From Porphyra umbilicalis (lineage: Eukaryota > Rhodophyta > Bangiophyceae > Bangiales > Bangiaceae), in contig KV918807.1 in the NCBI GenBank assembly GCA_002049455.2, forward strand, positions 124,001-188,000: a stretch of 64,000 bases of DNA, given 5' to 3'. Numbering within the stretch: position 1 is the stretch's first letter; each line of letters opens with the position of its first letter. The position numbers were made by a program, and so were the translations under genes. The notes under the pieces are model-generated. The model ran no database searches, had not been told where the DNA came from, and worked only from the letters and a program-made list of their open reading frames with translations. Positions 1 to 11,786 of the stretch are shown piece after piece.

Positions 1-112
1 CTGGCTGCCTGGCATTGCCCGCAGCGCGCCCCCCCCCAGCGAAACGGCTGCCTGGCATTGCCTGCAGCTCCCCCCCCCCCCGCGAAACGGCTGCCTGGCA
101 TTGCCCGCAGCG
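1..112. repeat. short tandem repeat with C-runs
   Basis: Three copies of a unit containing GGCTGCCTGGCATTGC begin near 3, 47 and 89. They are separated by C-runs of variable length, so the period is about 42-44 bp. The array is cut by the window edge. No coding role is seen. Confidence 0.7.
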
Positions 113-178
113 CCACGGTAAGCTGGCGCCATTGCCGGTGACAAGATAGATCGCCAGGCGAAACGGTCGGAATAACTT

Positions 179-1560
179 TTGATATATATTGAAACGTGGA
201 ACGCAGAAACCAGGTCACATCTTCGGCGGATGCTGGGCGGGAAGCGCATCACAGACGTGACGCTTTCCAAGCTTGAGGTCTTGCTAGACCTCGTGGAGCA
301 GTTTGCGGCAGCCACGCCTACCATTAACTTCCACCTGCACCTCTTGGGCTACGACATGGAGGGCAAGATGTTTTGGGCGCAGGTGGTGCTGGACAGCCCC
401 GCGAGGCGGGTCCTGTACCTTGTGTATCGCTACATCGAGAGCGCAGACAGCATGCTCAGCGGCTCGACGACGCTGCTGACGACGCCTGGCCCCGCAACGA
501 CGGCGCCTAGCTGCAGGCCGGCCGGACCCGGTGCCACCGCGGGTACGACGCCGCCAGCGCTGCCGCGCCCGTGTCCACCCCCGTCAGCGAATAGTTCCAC
601 TCTGACGGCCTCGACTCCGGCGAGGGCGGCAACCCCAAGAATTGCTACAACGTCGGCCGGGGCTCCACTTATGGCCGGTGCTGCTCCTCGCGCGGATGGT
701 GCGCGTCCTGGCCTCCCGCCTTCAAGCTCGCCGGCGGCCGCTTCCGGCTCGGGTGGTGGTGCCAACTGGGGCGCAGGTGCCGAATCGGGCGCTCGTGCCG
801 GCTCTGGCGCTGCCATGCCTCGTGATCTCGCTGCGGCTTCCAGGTCGCCACCGCCGCCGGGCTCAATTGGAGCGGGCAACGGTGATAACCCGGCCGCAGG
901 AGCGAGCGATGCTGACGGCGACGACTACGCGGGCTCCGACACGGACGGCGACACCCAGACGGCGGCGCCGTCGAGTGGCCGCCACCGCAAGTCGGTGAAG
1001 AGCTGCCCCAATACGGAGCACCAGCCTCTTCCAGTCATCCCGAGCGTCGGACTCAAGGAAGTGGTGATGGAATTCATGCGAGCGTCCACGAGGCCGCTCA
1101 CAGACATGCGGGAGGCGGTTATGGCCATTTGCAACGATGTACGCAAGGGAGACTCCGTCGCAACGATACGCGTTGCGCATCCCTGGTGACCCGCGCACCC
1201 GAATGGCAAAACGCTCTCGCCTCTTTTGGTTGAGGTGGAGCATGTCACTCTCAACGCGGCGGACAAGACCCATGTCGTCAAAACCGGTGAGACGCTGGTA
1301 CCTGTGCGGCGTATGATGGCCTCGCGCAATTTTGGGGTCCAAGGAGAGCATGGAGGACATGCTCCTGATGGTCAAGAGGGAGCCCCTAGCAAAGGCCTCC
1401 CTCATTAAGTTCAACTTGCAACTACGGCCGTCCTCTCTGCGCCGCACGGTTTTGATTGATCCTATTCCTGTCGAGACCCTCTTTGACGAGCAACCTCCCC
1501 CTCATGCTCGCGCATTGCTGGCACTGGGACAGGCAGCTGCGCTTACGCCCCCAACTGCTC
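179..1560 (+). pseudogene. decayed gene of unknown function
   Basis: A plus-strand frame is open from about 179 to the TGA at 1187-1189. It continues in the same frame to about 1325, then must shift frame to continue to about 1560. The first 100 residues (for example KLEVLLDLVEQFAAA and KMFWAQVVLDSPARR) and the segment after about 1040 (GLKEVVMEFMRAS) look like ordinary globular protein with G/C-ending codons. The part in between is Ala/Pro/Ser-rich and overlaps a Cys-rich relic in another frame, so unrelated sequence may have been inserted. No ATG is obvious at the left end and upstream exons may be missing. I do not recognise the family. The internal stop plus a frameshift argue for a pseudogene. 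Confidence 0.45.
514..825 (+). pseudogene. hevein-like Cys-rich relic
   Basis: In a frame different from the surrounding ORF, translation gives a G/C3-biased stretch with a motif of the type YGRCCSSRGWC. This resembles the CCSxxGxC core of hevein/CBM18 chitin-binding domains. It is followed by a Trp/Cys/Arg-rich tail ending in TGA at 823-825. In-frame TAG codons interrupt it near 508 and 589. Only a fragment remains, with no signal peptide. The chitin-binding assignment rests on this one motif. Confidence 0.35.
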
Positions 1561-1649
1561 TTCCCTCGGTCACAGCTGCTGCGGCTTGCGGTGGTACAGC
1601 GGCCGGGCAGGCCGTCCGCCCTGGAGGCAGTCATCTCTCTGAAAACGCG

Positions 1650-3106
1650 TCGATTGTTGCGCAATCTGCGGCAACGGCAGCGGCAGCCGCCTTCAACCGA
1701 GACGCGATGCGGCAGGCGCTCGAGGCCGCCGACGCCGTCATCAAGGAGGTGGCAAAGACGTCGGGTGGAAGAGCCGCGACCGCATTTGCGTCCACAAGGG
1801 TGGCGTCAGCGGGGATGCGGTTTCGCAATTCAGCCCCTGCTGCGACAGCACGGCGCCCAAGAGCTGTGGTAGCGACGACTGCCGGACAGCAAAGGACTTC
1901 GACCACAACGGTGGAAAGGACCACTACACATTCTGGACCAAGACGCGGGGCGTCATCCGTGCCTGCTACAGTGCCGGCTGCGGACTCAAGACCGGGGGCG
2001 GCGTCAGCGCCTGCCACAACGCCAGATTTCGACCCAAGACGGGGGGAAGCGTCAGCGCCTGACGCCGCCGTGCTGGCTGCCGAACCAAAACGAGGGGCGG
2101 CATCAACACCAGCGGCCACACCGGTTTCCGCGCCGGCCGCATAGATGCAGACAGCAGCACCTCTGTCTTTGGCACAACCACCACATCTCGTGCCTGCTGC
2201 AGCAAGCGCGCAACGGCCGTCGGAGACACCGTCGAGGCCACCGCCAGCGGCATCCGCGGTGTTGACGCCAGCTGGTGCTTCTCCTTCCTCTTCCACTATT
2301 TGCCTTATCACCGGTCTTCCGCGGGCACCCACACTGAGATTGGCGCCGGATCGATCAAGGCCTGTACCTACAGTGCTGATGAATTGTACGCAGTTGGCCC
2401 CGGCGATAAAGAATACCACGGTGTATAAGCCAGAACTACTGGAAAACTGTACTAAAGAGGCGGGGCCAGCCGCTGACGCCAAGACGCTTGCATCAGAAAC
2501 GGTGCCGGGGAGCACAACCGCGGCAGCAAATGCGTGGACACCGACGCGGTCTGCAAGATCCGTGCCATTCAATAGGACGACCGCGGGGGCAAAGGCGGCA
2601 AGAGCGGTGGCGCCTATCGTAACTGGTGTCAGTGCCTCGCTTCTCGTCGTACCCGCTGCACTATTTCTATCCGCCGCAGGCGCGGCGCCGGCCGCTCTCG
2701 CATGCAAGTCTAGCACGCCCCCCATTGAGCCTCGAAAGTCGCCGCCGCTGAGCGCGACGCCGCTTGAGACGACGCCTCCCGAGATGCAGTCGCTCGAGAC
2801 GACGGGTCCCGAGGAGCAGCCGCTCCAGACGACGCCTCCCGTGGAGCCGCCAACGACGGCGCCACCGCTCCTTAGCAGCCCGTGGCCGTCAACCGGGCCG
2901 TCTACGTTGGCTCTGCTCACTCCAGCCGCGTCGATGGCCAACTTCAAACGTGCGTCGAGTCCTGCCCCAAAGGAAGCGCCACCGCCACCCTCGGCCGACA
3001 CGCCACCGCCACCCTCGGCAGACACGCCACCGCCACTCTCGGCAGACACAGCACCGCTCCGGAACTCGCCGCCCGCGACGCCGCAACCGAATGCGCTGCC
3101 ATCTGA
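1650..3106 (+). pseudogene. secreted-type Cys-rich protein relic
   Basis: One plus-strand frame (codons starting at positions equal to 2 modulo 3) reads as Gly/Lys/Asp/Cys-rich protein with strongly G/C-ending codons. Examples are SPCCDSTAPKSCGSDDC near 1835-1885, RACYSAGCGLKTGG near 1955, and SKCVDTDAVCKIRA near 2540. It is broken by many stops of all three types (near 2060, 2425, 2449, 2473, 2571, 2711 and 2722). The last open piece (2882-3106) contains three copies of a TATLGRHA unit. The composition recalls the Cys-rich genes near 15 and 48 kb. Longer but compositionally poorer ORFs cross the same region on both strands; I judge those to be shadows. Retrotransposon copy A begins 22 bp downstream. 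Confidence 0.45.
2979..3050. repeat. 24-bp minisatellite, three units
   Basis: Three tandem 24-bp units of the form CCACCGCCACCCTCGGCAGA plus four bases lie inside the Cys-rich relic. They encode an eight-residue repeat in its frame. The units differ at only a few positions. Confidence 0.8.
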
Positions 3107-3127
3107 GGAGAGCAACGAAGAGTGTGG

Positions 3128-3522
3128 TGTGGTATTAATATCGTTGGTGAAATTACCAGTGTATCAGGACCGACTGTATCCAAGCAATAAAGCGAGTTCT
3201 ATCGCCGTCGCGGCGAGGAAGAAAGTCCTTTTGTTGAAGGGCATCCGATGGGGAGCCGGGTGGTGCCCACGACGGCGACCCCGGACCCATGGTGATTTAA
3301 TATAAGCGAGGGCACTGGTCGATCGACCGTCCGATCACAAGCGATCGTAATGAGTGTCGGCAGACAGATATGACAGGCAAGCAAACAAACAATAAAAATG
3401 AACAATGCGGAAGTAACCCCCCAAAGGGCATGCCACAGGCCAATTCCCACAATACATGGGCTTTGGCCCGTCAAGGGGGCGACTTGTGGCAATTTGCCAA
3501 TTGCGAGCAGAGATATGCTACA
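3128..3522 (-). repeat. 3' LTR of copy A
   Basis: The LTR is 395 bp. In element orientation it starts TGTAGCATATCTCTGC and ends AATACCACA, so it is bounded by TG...CA. It matches three other LTRs in the window (11391-11786, 23925-24309, 33146-33539). Just inside it lies a short purine-rich stretch (TTGGAGGTA in element orientation) that copy B shares and that could be the plus-strand primer. Confidence 0.95.
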
Positions 3523-4480
3523 TACCTCCAACGCGAGATTCAAACCGTTCCGGTGAGATCCGAGGATGGTGAAACCCCGATTGGGCGATCACGGACTCTT
3601 ACGGGCCCGCGCGGGCGTAACCGCCCAGGCGGCGGGAGTCGAGGAGGGGCGCCGCCCCGTCCCAATCGGGGGGAGGTGGCGGTTCGCCGTCGCCGGTCGC
3701 GACCGTTCGGCCACGCACGCGCGTGCGTGTGTGGCGAGCAGCTTGCGCTGCGGGTCCGATCGACGCTTACGCGTAAGCACGCCCGCGCGGGCGGGTCTGC
3801 GCCTGAGTGCGGGCCAGGCGGCCGGGTGCCGGTCGACGATTGTCTGGGTTAAGACCCATCGGTGTGCGAGTGTGTCGTGCAGCACGTGCTGGGGTTACCG
3901 TCGTCGGTACCGGGTGGGGCCTGCTTCGTCGGGGTTAGACTACCCCGGCGACAAGGCGAAAGCCGGGACGCGGGTCCGTGTTACCGAGGGGGGGGTGCGT
4001 ACCCTGCGGCTGGTTACCACCGTGTCTTGTGCGGATCTGCATTTGTCGGCACGGGGCCATTCCGTGTTATCGTGCTCTCGCACAGGTTGAGGCCCAACGG
4101 CATTGCTTGAGTTGAGGTGCTCCACCGCGAGGTGGGCAACCGCGAGGTTGAGGACCCGGTGAGCGTGGGCGAGGGGCACTGGGGGGGGGGCGGCGTGCCC
4201 GGCGGCGGAGCGCAAGGGCGGCAAGTCGGCTAGGGCGGCAAGCCAGGCGGCGGCGCGCGAGGGCGGCAAGTCGGCAAGGGCGGCAAGCCCGGCGGCGGCG
4301 CGCAAGGGCGGCAAGGGCGGCAAGGCCGGCGGCGAGGGCGGCAACAGCCGGCGGCGCGGGCGGTAAGGCCGGCGGCGCGGGCGGCAACGGCCGGCGGCGC
4401 GGGTGATTTGCCTTGCGGCGCGGTCGGTTTGCCTTGCGGCTACGTACGGGGGCGGGAAGGGGTAGCACCCAGGTACCAGC
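3523..4480. other. leader/spacer of antisense ORF, copy A
   Basis: No gene is recognised here. This GC-rich stretch lies between the 3' LTR and the antisense ORF and corresponds to 32124-33145 of copy B. From about 4150 to 4440 it consists of degenerate GGCGGCAAG-type repeats. An in-frame TAG six codons before the ATG at 4481 supports that ATG as the start of the antisense ORF in this copy. Confidence 0.6.
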
Positions 4481-6478
4481 ATGGTGGACCACGCAGCGAT
4501 GGCGGTGGACGGCGGCAACGTCAACGGCGAGGCGCACGTGGCTCACGCCGTGGAGGGTGACGGACCCGACGTCAAACGGTCCATCGACCCGGAGATGCTG
4601 CGCCAGTGTAGGCCTAGCGGCATGTTCTATGCGCACGTTGGCCCAACCGAGGTGGCTGACGGGGTCCCGGTAATCGCTGACCAAGGTCTGTATGACATTT
4701 GCATTCGCAACCGCGCTCGCGCGCACACTCGGCGTCTTCCCGCGCGGTATGAGGCCCTGCCGGGCTTCGTCGACGTGTTGGCCGAACCCGGCGAACCCAG
4801 CCATGCTGGTGACCGTGTGTCCGAGGTCCATGGGGACCCGTTCTTTGGGAACCAGGGGCCACAGCGCCGTAAATACGAAGTCATGTCGTTTTGCAACGAA
4901 GTCATTCGGTACCAAGTGCTCTTGCACCCATTCCACCGTTTGGTGCACACCAACGCTTTGTTGTCTCCCGTGAGGGGGACAGAGACCTTCGAGGCGGCGG
5001 CCAACTCGTTTTGCCGCTTGTTTCGGAACTGGCCGAAGGTAGTTTTCCTCAGGCGCTCGGTGGCCACGGACCTCGCGGTTCCGATCGGCCACGATGCAGG
5101 TTTGGCGTAGTACCTGAATCAGCTTACGCTGGTGAAGGCGAAGGAGAACGACGCGGTCGATGAAGATCGAAGCCCTCGCATGAGCGAGCTACCGAACCCC
5201 TTTCGGCTGCCGCTCGTCGCGACCGACCATCTCCGCGCGGCGGTCACGCGGTTCTTCCGCGGGCGCGGGTTACTGCCGACGGAGTGTTCAGCCGGGCTTC
5301 TCTGGGCGCCGAAGTCATTTGACTTGTCTCGTTGGCTTCCGCCAGTCCCCCACTGGGAGCGCAAGACCGATATTTGGGTGGCGACCCCGGTTGTGGTGTC
5401 GCACCTGGCGGGCTCGTTGCGAAACGAGTATAGTTCTGCTTGGCAGATTGTGTACTCGGAGTACTGATGCAATCTGATTGCTGCTTGGGTTCGCACCCTT
5501 CAAGAGGACAAGGTATTTGTCCGTCTGGAAGAGAAGACACTTCGTCACTTTGACGTCCTGGACACGTCCAAACTGCGCGAGGCGCCTGATGGCGAGGCGG
5601 CACATGCCTTGTATGACAAGATGCGCCGAGCAATGGACGTGTTTCCTTGGGGGGTCATCCTTAAGGACGTGGTCCGTCGGGACCAAGACACCGGCGAGGC
5701 GCAACACGTGCGCGTGACGGTCGATGCGACCAAGGAGTTCGGCTCTTGCCTTCGGCACGCGTGTGTTGACTTCGACTGGGCACCTGACCCGAACGCTCCT
5801 GCCCATGTAGTACCGGTTCCTCTGAGCCACCTCGGGGTGTGGCGTCGCGGTCGAAAGACCCATCCGGAAGGGTCTTGTGCCATCGGTGGCGATCGTGGTG
5901 GTTACCACCGTCCGCGTTCGCCGCGTCGCGATCGCTCGCGGTCGCCGCGTCGCGATCGCTCGTGGTCTATATCGCCACCACGTGCCATTGAGGCCACTTG
6001 GCCGACGCGTGCCTCTTCCTCGCCGGCGGTTGCCCTGTTTGGGTCGGCCCTCGTGCGCGACGTGCGCCTTTGCGCGCCCCGTGGGGCTGCTGTGTCAGCG
6101 GTGGCACATGCCTGGGTGGATTAAGTGACCGGCTTGCGCCGCGCTGTGGAGCGGGTGGACGGGCACGGGGTTGAGTCGGACTTGGCCATCATTGGGCAGG
6201 CCGTGGCTCGCGCCGTTGATGGCGATGCCAACTACGAGCGCTTTGCTCAGCACCTCGAGGCTGTTCAGCCAGAGGAGGCGGTAGCGCCGACGCGCTTCAA
6301 CGCTCAGAGCGTCGTGGGGCGTCACGCCCATGTGGACGGGGGGCCGTCGGGCGGGGCCTCGCCGTCACCACGCAACACGTGCGCGCGTAGCGTCTCCCAG
6401 GAGTCGAGTGCCAGCGTTGGCTCTCGCCACCTTTGCCGTCGCGACTCGCGTCATAGCGATGAGGAGGAGGAGGAGTAG
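4481..6478 (+). pseudogene. antisense ORF protein of chromovirus, copy A (three stops)
   Basis: This ORF runs opposite to gag-pol and converges on it. It is the homologue of the intact ORF of copy B. All pieces lie in one frame with no frameshift over about 2 kb; only three nonsense codons break it (TAG 5108-5110, TGA 5465-5467, TAA 6122-6124). Copy B has Gln, Tyr and Gln there. Conserved blocks include RNRARAHTRR, VHGDPFFGNQGPQRR, NSFCRLFRNWPK, LPNPFRLP, WVATPVVVS and an Arg-Ser segment (RSPRRDRSRSPRRDRS). The C-terminus is acidic (DEEEEE). Identity to copy B is about 70 % by eye, with length differences only in multiples of three. I recognise no family. The 70-bp gap to the end of pol gives a tail-to-tail arrangement. 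Confidence 0.8.
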
Positions 6479-6548
6479 GGTTCACTGCTAAGTTACTTGC
6501 TCGGCTGACCCTGGCGGGAGGGTGTGTTAATGTCTGGGGCATACGCCT

Positions 6549-9500
6549 TTAAGGTGTTGATTTTTCTTCGTCTTGTGATTGTTTGTCGTTTGACATGTTT
6601 GTATCCACTTCACAATTTTTCTGATTGTCATCACAGCGATGGAGGAAGTGGCAGGCCAGCATGGCCCATGGTGTGGGAATCGTATCCCTTGCGTCTGTTG
6701 ATAAAATTACTTCGTACTCGAAACATGCGCGTATGGCGGTTGCGTACCAACTGGTGTTTGTCCATTTTGGGATGACCACGGTCGCTTCCTCGGTGGAGGC
6801 CACCAGGCGACGAAGGATTGAATCCAAGTGCTGTACTAGTGGTACGAGGAACCCGTTGGGGAGCACTGATACCGAGGGATCGGCTTCGATCAGTGTCGCT
6901 CGCGTAGATTTTGGCCACACGTCCGTGTACGGACCGTAAGCACGGTTTAGCCGAGAGAAATGCCGCAAGGCAAGTTGCGGGTCACACGCAAAGTTGCGCG
7001 TCATGGCGGGTAGAGTCAACTTAAGCCACGCGACAGGAATTCTTTCTATAATTGCGGCAGCGGTAGTTAAATCTGTCCACGAGACATTGGCATGGATAAC
7101 TCCGTCACCGGTAACATGGACATGTTGGATAGTGGGTATCCACGTGGAGTCCATGACGATGTTGGCCACGGTTGTGAGCCCGGCTTGTCGGCGACTTCGC
7201 CGTGTTGGCGTTTGCCATTTGTACCCCGGTACATGCTTCTTCTTCTGTCGAAGAAAGCGCACCACCAGGTTGCGTGGGAGGTTCTCCAGGGGTTCCCAGG
7301 TGTCGTTCTTCGACCCGTAGTCGAACCAGCGCACCTTAGCGCTATAGCTGTCGCCCGTCTGGCGTAAGCCTAGGAGTTTGTCAATCACATACTGGTCGGA
7401 AGTTGCCGGGGGTGGCTTGCGTTGGTCTAGACCATCTAGCAGGTGGTGTGGCACCGTGTCCGTCGTCGCTGGACGAGGAGCTGGGGTGACATGGTCACTG
7501 CTGACAAGGTTTTCCTCCCCATCAATGTCAATTACAAACGTGGAGGCATCCGCATCCACGTCAACGACTACGAAGGGTCCAATGGCCTTGCTTTGCAGCT
7601 TGTTTTGCCGATCGTGGCTGGTCGTGTATACGTAGTCGCCGATGTTGACGTCCGCAGTGCAGGTTGCGACCCGATGGTCGAAGTTACGTTTGTAACGTTG
7701 TTGCGTCTTACGCAAGGCCTCGACTACGATGGGGATCTGCTCGCGAAGGCGGGCCATGAACTAGCGTTTGCGAGCTAGGGGCGACCCATCCTTGAGCGTT
7801 CCCTTATTGGCCATCGGAGTGCCCGAGGAAGAGTTGCAAACCGTGAGGTTGGGGATCCGTCTTGGGATAACAAGCTCAAATGGAGCGATACCCGTAAGAA
7901 GGTGCGGTTGGCTATTATACGCCATGGTGATGACCGGGAGTAGCTCGTCCCATCGTGATGGGTCATCAGCGACGTAGTGTCGCAGCTGAGTAGCCATGGT
8001 GCGGTTGTACCGATCGACTTGCCCATTGGTTTGGGGGTGATACGCCGTGTTGCGAACCGTTTCAATGCCAAGCGTCTTCATCACAGCGATGAAGAAGTTC
8101 GACATGAACTGAGGCCCTTGGTCCGATAGGATCCGGTCCGGTGGCCCGTAGGCGGCCACCCACGCGTCGATGATAGCTGACGCCACGGACATGGCCGTAA
8201 TTCGTCGTAAGCGACACACTTGGTGAGCTTGGCGAAGCGGTCGGTGATAACCAAGATGAAGCGATTGCCCTTCTTGGAGGCCGGGATGGGCCCAAAGATG
8301 TCAACGGACAGCTCCATGAGAGGCTCAGTAGCCGGGAACAGCGTCAAGGGCGTGGTGTGTCGCCGCAAGGCGAGGCGGTTTTGGGCACAAGTTATGCACT
8401 TGGTGATGGTGGTGTGGATGTCCGTTACAATTGAAGGCCAGTAATATGCCTTTCGCATGGTGTAATACATCCGGTTCATACCAAGATGGGCTGCCACTGT
8501 GGCGTGGTGCTCGAGCGTCAAGACGCGTTCGCGTAATGATTTTGGGATGCACAATTGGTTGCCGTAAGGCGTCCGGCGATACAGAGCGTGATGCTCGTTG
8601 CGGAAGAAGGCCTTGGCCGTTCCGCACTCCACGAGAGTGGACATCTCGACACAGTAGTCGTCTGTTTGTTGTGCTTCGACAACATCGTCGAGCTCCACCG
8701 GTTCCGGTGTGTCGGTACCTGTGTACCTCCCCGTCCTGAAGCCGTTGGCCGTCTCAGCCAATGCCAGGCAAGGTAAATTATCATGGATATCTTCTGGCGG
8801 CGCCACCGTAGAGGCGCGCGACAGGAAGTCGGGCAAGTGGTGCGATGCACCTGTTTTATAAACCATATCGAATGTGTATTCAAAGAGGCGGAGTCGCCAT
8901 CGTATCAAGCGTCCGCATGAGTCGGTCGTGCTGTAGATCCAGCTTAGTGCTTGGTGATCCGTTCGGATGAGGAACCGTTGCCCGTCGAGGAAGTGCCTCA
9001 ACTTGAGGACAGTCTACACGACGCCGAGGCATTCGCGCTCCGTGGTGGAGTAGCTTTGCTCTACAGCAGTGAGTCCTCGGATCCAATATCCAACAGGATG
9101 AAGCAATTCGCCCGGTTCCTCTTGGAGGAGGGTACAACCGACTTGGTCGGCGCATGCGTCAACGTCGACGACGAGCGTCCGATGGGCCTTTGGCAAGACA
9201 AGTACCGGTGGGCACAATAGTGAGTTGCGAAAGTCTTCGAATGCGGCGATGGCCACGTCCGTCGGCGGTGGCAGATCCGGTGGGATCTCGGCCCCAGTCA
9301 GGGCGTTCAGGGGTTTCGCTCGTTTGGCAAAGTCCTTGACGAAACGTCGATAGACGTTGCACATGCCCAAGAAGCGTTTCAGCTGGGTCTTTGTCGTTGG
9401 GAACTTGGCGTGCTTCAGAGCATCAACGTTCTTCTTATGCACATGCAGTTGCCCGGCGCGGACAATGTGTCCGAGGTACTCGACTTCGTCGGAGAACCAT

Positions 9501-11310
9501 GTGCACTTTGCCAAGTTCAGGGTAACCCCGGCTTCGCGCAGACGGTGCAGAACCGTTTCAACGTCTTTCACGTGTTGTTCCGCGTTCGCGGAGAAGATGA
9601 CATGGTCTAAGTACACAAGGCATATCTGCCACTTCAAGCCCGAGAGGATAATATCCAACGCGCGCTGAAAGGTAGCGGGCGCGTTCGTCAAGCCGAAAGG
9701 CATTGATAACCAGTGGTATATACCACAATGCGTTGTGAACGCCGTCTTCTCCTGGTCTTCCTTTCGTAAGGGCACTTTCCAGTACCCCGCGGTGCAGTCG
9801 AGAGACGTGAACACCTGGGCATCTCCCAAGGAGTCGAGGCAGTCCTCCATCCGAGGCAAGGGATAAGCATCCTTCTTGGTGATGTTGTTTAACCGACGAT
9901 AGTCGACAAATAATCGGGCTTTGCCGTTCTTCATTTGGTACAATTACCACGGGGCTTGCCCAAGCACTATGGCTAGGGGCAATGACGTTGAGCTTCAACA
10001 TCTTGTTGATCTGATCAGCGATGATCTGCCGTTTGAACGGCCCGGTCCGGTAGGGTTGAGCCCGTATGGGCAGAGCGTCTGGAGGAGTGACGATGGCGTG
10101 CTGCGTAGCACGAATGACGCCAAGGGTTCCATCCCACATCGACGAATGCGTCTTGAGCATGTCTCGAATCTGCTTGTGCAGATACTCGGGAGCCTCACTG
10201 AGGTCGAGATCCTCGAGTGGGTCACGACTCGCGTTGTCCGTTGAAGTATTGGTCCCCTATTTTGGATTGTTGTCATCCAAGACGGCGGACAACATTGGCC
10301 CTTCGTAGGGTTCTGTTAACACCAAGGTTGAGTTCTTGCGAGCAATGACTTGGTCCTTGCCAAAGTTGCATAACTTGACTAAGAAGGGTTCGTCGGGCTT
10401 GACGATGGCAAGGCCGCGGGCGACCGCCATTGACTTATGTCGGCATAACCGAGCGTTCGGTGTGATGGTAACCATACCAGGGGTGTCACATGTGGCCATG
10501 ATCCACTCTTCTTGTTGTCCGTCGACACGGACCTGTTTACAGGCTCGCACCCTTGCGGGTTTGTCTTGCCAGTGGCGGTCCCTGGCACTGTCATTTAGAC
10601 ACGCCAAGATCGGCGTTGGCCGAGGCAGTTCTTCCGTGCAGCGCACGTGTTCCTGCCAGACGATCTTACGCAAACGCGGCAGAATTGCCTCATTGTTTTG
10701 TTCAATGAACTCGGTGCCAAGGATGCACGGGACTGACGAGTTGTCGGAAACGAGGAATCGGTCAAATAGACGTACACCTCCGGTGTCTACATACAGATGT
10801 ATGGCATACTTCGTCACGAGACGATTGTTGTTTGCATCTCGGATGCGCGGAAGCGTGGTCAACTCCTCGGCGTAAGCCATCAAGTTCGCAGGGAGAACAC
10901 TAGTTCGCACTATTTTCACCCCGGCGCCCGTGTCAAGTACAGGGCGGCAGCTCCGCAACACACGCATTCACGGGCCAAGTGTGGCGGCGATCTCGTAGTG
11001 CCGTAAGGCACCGCGCAACAATCTTGTTACCGTACGCTTTTGCGTTCCGCCGGGCAACCCCAAGTCGGGCACCCGGCCTAGGGCGTTTTTCGAGTCGTCC
11101 ACGGCGTCGGCCGGATGTTCGATCTCGTCTTCTTCGACGTTACCGTCGGCAATGGCATGAACGCCGATAGGCGGTTGGCGACGTTCGCGAGGGCGATATG
11201 GTTCGGCACAATGTGCGGCGAAGTGCCCCGGCTTGTGACAATTGTAACAGATGTCCGATCGATTGGCTTGAGGGACGGCGGCCCGCGGGGGCGGCGGGGT
11301 GCGAACCGGT
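6549..11310 (-). pseudogene. gag-pol remnant of copy A
   Basis: Minus-strand Gag-Pol. A gag zinc knuckle is at 11208-11249 (CYNCHKPGHFAAHC, the CX2CX4HX4C pattern). Protease DTGAG follows soon after a TGA at 10968-10970. Reverse transcriptase has the active-site motif changed to YLDH (9602-9613) with one following codon lost. RNase H, integrase, a chromodomain and a long C-terminal extension ending EEKSTP follow. Damage includes stops at 10968, 10257, 9014 and about 7758-7761, frameshifts near 9945 and 8215, and the D-to-H change at the polymerase site. The integrase catalytic Glu is Asp (GQVDRYN). Pol is over 90 % identical to copy B over the reverse transcriptase. It cannot encode active enzymes. 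Confidence 0.92.
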
Positions 11311-11369
11311 GTGAACGGTCGTTCCGTCGTCGTCCGCTGGTTCTGTGTCGCGTAAGCGACTTTGAGGGT

Positions 11370-11388
11370 ATCCCCTGCTGCTCCACCA
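11370..11388 (-). other. primer-binding site, copy A
   Basis: Two bases inside the 5' LTR, the element-sense strand reads TGGTGGAGCAGCAGGGGAT. It starts with TGG, complementary to a tRNA 3' CCA end, and is identical in copy B. The tRNA species is not assigned. Confidence 0.7.
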
Positions 11389-11390
11389 AA

Positions 11391-11786
11391 TGTGGTATTA
11401 ATAACGTTGGTTCAATTACCAGTGTATTGGGACCGACCGTAGCCAAGCAATAAAGCGAGTTCTATCGCCGTCGCGGCGAGGAAGAAAGACCTTTTGTTGA
11501 AGGGCATCCGATGGGGAGCCGGGTGGTGCCCACGACGGCGACCCCGGACCCATGGTGATTTAATATAAACGAGGGCACTGGTCGATCGACCGTCCGATCA
11601 CAAGCGATCGTAATGAGTGTCGGCAGACAGATATGACAGGCAAGCAAACAAACAATAAAAAATGAACAATGCCGAAGTAACCCCCCAAAGGGCATGCCAC
11701 AGGCCAATTCTCACAGTACATGGGCTTTGGCCAGTCAAGGGGGCGACTTGAGGCAAATTGCCAATTGCCAGCAGAGATATGCTACA
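11391..11786 (-). repeat. 5' LTR of copy A
   Basis: The LTR is 396 bp, bounded by TGTAGCATATC and ATACCACA in element orientation. It differs from the 3' LTR by about 16 substitutions and a one-base indel in an A-run. In the minus orientation it precedes the primer-binding site and so carries the element promoter. Confidence 0.95.

Larger units (their letters stand above)
3128..11786 (-). mobile_element. Ty3/Gypsy chromovirus copy A (degraded)
   Basis: This is a full-length but dead LTR retrotransposon of about 8.66 kb on the minus strand. Order in element orientation: 5' LTR (11786-11391), tRNA-primed leader, gag remnant with a CCHC knuckle, protease, reverse transcriptase, RNase H, integrase, chromodomain, C-terminal extension, a convergent antisense ORF, a short purine tract and the 3' LTR (3522-3128). 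The LTRs differ at roughly 17 of about 395 positions, so the insertion is not recent. Most of gag is missing: the leader jumps at about 11363 straight to the gag C-terminus. I could not find a matching target-site duplication (TGTGG on the left, CTGGA on the right). Confidence 0.93.

Noticed and set aside
1631..3115. 494-codon Gly/Ala/Ser-rich ORF on the minus strand
   Set aside because: It is antisense to a frame with true coding character and only reflects the GC-rich repeats; it has no motif and poor codon bias.
1332..3305. Nearly continuous Ala/Pro-rich plus-strand ORF running into the LTR
   Set aside because: Beyond about 1560 its codons lack the G/C-ending bias seen in the alternative frame, and its tail is encoded by LTR sequence.
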